Shown here piece after piece: positions 60,135 through 64,000 of a stretch of 64,000 nucleotides of DNA (position 1 is the stretch's first letter; every line of letters begins with the position of its first letter). Where the stretch lies: positions 186,001 through 250,000 of the forward strand of contig CAZTOW010000004.1 of NCBI GenBank assembly GCA_964615375.1, read 5' to 3'. Both the position numbers and the translations under genes were made by a program. The notes beneath the pieces were generated by a model. That model had not been told where the DNA came from and ran no database searches. It was given only the letters and a program-made list of their open reading frames with translations. Origin of the DNA: CAZKWG01 sp964615375. Lineage in GTDB: Bacteria > Myxococcota_A > UBA796 > CAZKWG01.

Positions 60135-60195
60135 AGGCAGGCGAGCGCGTGAGCCCTCGCCAGCGCTCCCCGCGCTGTGATACGAGGGAGCGGAG

Positions 60196-61356
<1,161 letters not shown>

Positions 61357-61363
61357 GCCCCGG

Positions 61364-62497
61364 TCACCCCGCCAGCACCTGCGCCAGCACCTCCGCCAGC
61401 CGCTCGTACTGAGAGACCCGGTTGTAGCGCTGACCGGAGATGCGCACCCAGGTCCGGCCTCCCCAGGGGACGATCGGCACCTCGATCTGGTGCTGCTCGA
61501 TGAGGAGGTCGTGGAGCAGCCGAGCGGCGGCCGGGTCGCCCGCGCCCTCGCGCACGGGCAGGCGCACCGTGGCCATGGCGGCGTAGAGGCTCGGATCGTC
61601 GGGGTGGGCCTCCTCCACCCCCAGCCGCTCGGCGAGGATCCGGCGTCCCGCGCGGACCTTCTCGTGGTTCTCCGCCATGAGGGCGGGCCCGCCGAGCGCG
61701 TCGTGGACCTGGAAGCCCAGGGGGGCGGCGAGCCAGGGGGCCGGGTCGAAGGTGCCGGTCCAGTGAAAAGCCTTGTGGAAGGTGAAGTAATGGCTGGGGA
61801 CCGGAGGCCGCGTGCGCTCCTGGAGCTCGGGCCGCACCCAGAGCACCGCCGTCGCGCGCGGGGCGAAGGCCCACTTGTGCAGGTTCCCCGTCCACCAGTC
61901 GGCGCCCAGGCTCCCCAGGTCCACCGCCAGCTGCCCCGGGACGTGCGCCCCGTCCACCAGCACCCGCGCCCCCGCCTCGTGGCCGAGCCGGATGAGGCGC
62001 TCGACCGGGTAGATCAGCGCCGTGGGGCTGGTGATGTGGTCGAGGACCAGCAGGCGCGTGCGATCCGTGATCTGGCGGGCCACGGCGTCCACGATCTCGT
62101 CCGCCGAGCCGAGGGGGAAGGGCACCGCCGCCCGCACCACGCGCGCCCCCCGCTCGGCCGCCACCGCCTGCATCGCGTTCCACACCGCCTCGTAGCGGTG
62201 ATCCGTGCAGAGGATCTCGTCCCCCGGCCCGAGCCCGGCCGAGCGCAGCGCGGTGATCACGCCGTAGGTGGCGTTGGGCACGAAGACCAGGTCCTCGCCG
62301 CGCGCCCCGAGCCGGGGCCCCACCTGCGCCAGCGCCTGCTCCAGCAGCCCGAACAGACTGCCGTCGAGCAGCGAGACCGGCTGCCGCTCGATCTCCATCT
62401 GCCAGCGCGCACGCTCCTCGGCCACCCGCACGGGCAGGGCGCCGAAGGAGCCGTGGTTCAGAAAATCAATGGTCGGGTCGAGCAGAAACCGATCCAC
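61364..62497 (-). CDS. PLP-dependent class V aminotransferase-like enzyme (isopenicillin N epimerase type)
   Basis: 377 aa from GTG 62497 (GGAGG 9 nt upstream); a GTG at 62593 would overlap the divergent hydrolase. DFLNHGSFGALP is the class V opening; NATYGVITAL binds cofactor phosphate; VDGAHVPGQLAVDL holds the ring-binding Asp; TGNLHKWAFAP has the catalytic Lys (about 205). The C-terminus is WVRISGQRYNRVSQYERLAEVL. Closest in look to isopenicillin N epimerase-type proteins, whose substrates vary. Monocistronic, converging with the DUF4388 gene 8 nt away. Confidence 0.9.
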   Translation of the reverse strand: MDRFLLDPTIDFLNHGSFGALPVRVAEERARWQMEIERQPVSLLDGSLFGLLEQALAQVGPRLGARGEDLVFVPNATYGVITALRSAGLGPGDEILCTDHRYEAVWNAMQAVAAERGARVVRAAVPFPLGSADEIVDAVARQITDRTRLLVLDHITSPTALIYPVERLIRLGHEAGARVLVDGAHVPGQLAVDLGSLGADWWTGNLHKWAFAPRATAVLWVRPELQERTRPPVPSHYFTFHKAFHWTGTFDPAPWLAAPLGFQVHDALGGPALMAENHEKVRAGRRILAERLGVEEAHPDDPSLYAAMATVRLPVREGAGDPAAARLLHDLLIEQHQIEVPIVPWGGRTWVRISGQRYNRVSQYERLAEVLAQVLAG

Positions 62498-62564
62498 CTG
62501 CGCCTGCCTCCGCGCCGCTCTCCGCGAGAGACCGTAGAATGGCCCCTCGCCCTGGAGCGCGCCC

Positions 62565-63365
62565 CTGTTCGCTAACCTGCCCGACGGCTTCACCCCCCTG
62601 CCCGCGGACGAGACCGGGGCCCGCGGCTACCGCCTGGGCCCGCGGCGCCCTGGGCTGCCGCTGCTGCTGCTGCCGGGGATCGAGGGAGACTCGCGGGTCT
62701 TCGCCAACCAGAGCCCGCTGGCCCGGGATCGCACGGTGCTGGCCTTCGACCTGCCGAACGGCTGCGCCAACCTCATGACCATGGCGGAGGTCGTGCTGGA
62801 CCGCCTGGACCAGATCTGGGAGAGCGTGTCCCCCCGACCCGGGGCGCGACCGCGGATCGCCGTGGCCGGGCTCAGCCTGGGCGGGCTGGTGGGTCGGGCC
62901 ATGGCCGCGCGCGCTCCGGAGAAGATCGCCGCGCTCATCACGCTCGGCACGCTCCCCGCCCCCGCCCTGGTCCCCCCGAACATCCGGCGTGGGCGCCTGC
63001 GCGCCGGGACCCTGCCGGCCCCGATCTTCGACCTGCTCTACGGGGCGCGCATCAAGCACCGGTTGACCGAGGAGGGCGTGGACCCGCTCATCACCACGCA
63101 GCTCGTCTCGGAGCTCCCCGACAAGGCCGAGGTCGTGCGCCGCCTGGACGCCGTGCTCTCCTGGGGCCTGCCCGAGGACCTCGGGGTGCCCTCGCTTTGG
63201 CTGCTGGGCCAGGTGGACGCCGAGGCGCCCTGGACCCCGGCCGACATCCTGCGCTACGTGCCCGGCGCCAGCGTGGAGGTCGTCCCCGGAGGGCACCGCG
63301 CTCCCCTCACCCACCCGCTGGCCTTCCACGAAGCCGTGCAGCGCTTCCTGGAGAGGCGAATCTAG
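62565..63365 (+). CDS. Alpha/beta-hydrolase fold protein
   Basis: 266 aa if started at CTG 62565, with GGAG 7 nt upstream. No ATG, GTG or TTG lies in frame until GTG 62736, and starting there would delete the first strands and the oxyanion loop (LLLLPGIEGDSR). A TAG at 62535 closes the frame upstream. Nucleophile elbow AVAGLSLGGLVG (Ser about residue 105), Asp/His region GQVDAEAPW and VVPGGHRAPLTHP. Probable esterase or lipase; substrate unknown. Its stop codon lies in family A site 5. Confidence 0.85.
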   Translation: MFANLPDGFTPLPADETGARGYRLGPRRPGLPLLLLPGIEGDSRVFANQSPLARDRTVLAFDLPNGCANLMTMAEVVLDRLDQIWESVSPRPGARPRIAVAGLSLGGLVGRAMAARAPEKIAALITLGTLPAPALVPPNIRRGRLRAGTLPAPIFDLLYGARIKHRLTEEGVDPLITTQLVSELPDKAEVVRRLDAVLSWGLPEDLGVPSLWLLGQVDAEAPWTPADILRYVPGASVEVVPGGHRAPLTHPLAFHEAVQRFLERRI

Positions 63366-63374
63366 TTCGTTTAG
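63362..63374. promoter_or_regulatory. Family A site 5 (CTAGTTCGTTTAG) spanning two convergent stop codons
   Basis: CTAG-N5-TTAG dyad formed by the end of the hydrolase gene (TAG 63363-63365) and the end of the receiver gene. It fits CTAR-N5-YTAG but has the weakest inner half-site similarity. Confidence 0.3.
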
Positions 63375-63820
63375 CCAATCAGCGCGTTGAGCGCGGCCCG
63401 GATCTGGGCGGGATCGGCCGTGTCCGCCAGGTAGCCCAGCGGCGCGTAGCGCCCCTCGAGGTTGCGGTAGCGGCGCGGCTCGCCGTCGAAGTCGTAGCTG
63501 AAGAGCACGGGCTCGGCGTGCCCGGCCTCGCGCAGGGCGGCCAGCACGTAGGCGCCCTGGTTGTCGATGAGGAAGCGGCGCGCGCGATCCTCATCGCCGA
63601 CGAAGCGCTCGACGAGGGCGCCGAGATCGCCCAGCAGCCGCGGGGCGCGGTCGAACTTCATGTCCAGGAAGATGGCGTCGAAGCGCCCGGTACCGAGCTG
63701 GTCCAGCGCGTCCTGGCCGTCGCCCGCCCGCACGAAGTCGAAGTCCTCGCCCAGGAAGCGCGTGAGGTTCTGGACGTACTCGCTGCCGTCCTCGATGACC
63801 AGGATCCGGGGTCGCCTCAT
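63371..63820 (-). CDS. Stand-alone response-regulator receiver domain protein
   Basis: 149 aa. Receiver fold: ILVIEDGSEYVQNL with acidic pocket ED, phospho-acceptor Asp in AIFLDMKFD (about 53), and the switch Ser in VLFSYDFD. The usual Lys of the fourth motif (KP) is replaced by LGYLAD, so phosphoryl handling may differ. An insertion (about 58-85) separates the central strands. No output domain. Overlaps the histidine kinase gene by 4 nt, so it is the cognate single-domain regulator. Confidence 0.85.
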   Translation of the reverse strand: MRRPRILVIEDGSEYVQNLTRFLGEDFDFVRAGDGQDALDQLGTGRFDAIFLDMKFDRAPRLLGDLGALVERFVGDEDRARRFLIDNQGAYVLAALREAGHAEPVLFSYDFDGEPRRYRNLEGRYAPLGYLADTADPAQIRAALNALIG

Positions 63821-64000
63821 CCGCCTCCCTCTCCGGCCAAGGATAAACCACGCGGGCCGCCCGCGCCGGGCAGCGTGCTCTCGGGGTCGGAGCCGTCGGG
63901 CGTCTCGGCGCGCGGGAGGCGGACCACCACCGCCTTGGCCCAGCCGCGCTCCGGCTCAACGGAGACGCTGCCGTCGTGGCGCGTCGCCAGATCCACCACC
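63817..64000 (-). CDS. C-terminal end of a histidine kinase (partial, runs off window)
   Basis: Only the last ~61 residues are visible. VVDLATRHDGSVSVE...AKAVVVRLP is the end of an HATPase_c domain, the strand-helix-strand before the C-terminal strand (V-x-L-P). A 30-residue Gly/Pro/Ser tail follows. The start lies beyond 64000. Partner of the receiver protein it overlaps. Confidence 0.8.
   Translation of the reverse strand, partial: VVDLATRHDGSVSVEPERGWAKAVVVRLPRAETPDGSDPESTLPGAGGPRGLSLAGEGGG

Overview
The window is a GC-rich (roughly 70 %), gene-dense chromosomal segment of a Gram-negative bacterium. It most resembles Myxococcota or related former Deltaproteobacteria. Pointers are a MYXO-CTERM-like sorting tail on a thrombospondin-type-3 protein, DUF4388-type proteins, a zinc-ribbon/GYF-like/TPR envelope protein, a eukaryotic-type pseudokinase fused to a proline-rich transmembrane receptor, and many lipoproteins with Gly/Asp/Glu linkers. 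I see no tRNA, rRNA, CRISPR array, prophage or transposase. The species is not identifiable from sequence alone.

Layout. 1-3525: ECF sigma factor, zinc-finger anti-sigma factor and bactofilin-like membrane protein in one overlapping operon, convergent with a lipoprotein that looks like a degenerate metallophosphoesterase. 3620-12183: calcium-repeat surface protein, glmS, coaD, two envelope proteins sharing a related N-terminal module, a CinA-N/MoCF protein and mutY. 12210-17949: two membrane proteins, a 0.85-kb nested inverted hexamer-repeat region, then a MoxR ATPase/VWA pair. 18141-25189: secreted protein, AftB-like glycosyltransferase, zinc-ribbon/GYF-like/TPR protein and purH.

25941-36714: nine tightly packed or overlapping genes joining a transmembrane pseudokinase, two lipoproteins, a complete Opp-type peptide ABC transporter and an outer-membrane-like protein. 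This is the best candidate for an undescribed functional unit. 36756-44069: small NTase two-gene module, EF-hand lipoprotein, an ECF sigma factor overlapping a membrane/beta-barrel-like protein, SRPBCC protein, TolB-like propeller and an S15-type hydrolase. 44334-52433: sulfatase-fold/TPR lipoprotein, propeller lipoprotein, FHA-GAF-nucleotide cyclase, and a P450/TetR/methyltransferase operon with visible operators. 52503-61356: lone STN domain, a large unknown protein with a possible His/Cys dyad, and a locus with two DUF4388 proteins bracketing a porin-like protein and two solute-binding proteins. 61364-64000: PLP enzyme, alpha/beta hydrolase, receiver protein and the end of a histidine kinase.

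Two families of short AT-rich palindromes lie inside unrelated coding regions and break the local codon usage. One is CTAR-N5-YTAG (five sites), the other is TGTAAC..TGTTACA-like (four sites plus half-sites). They look like selected DNA-binding sites rather than protein-driven sequence. All functions are inferred from reading the sequence; no database search was run.
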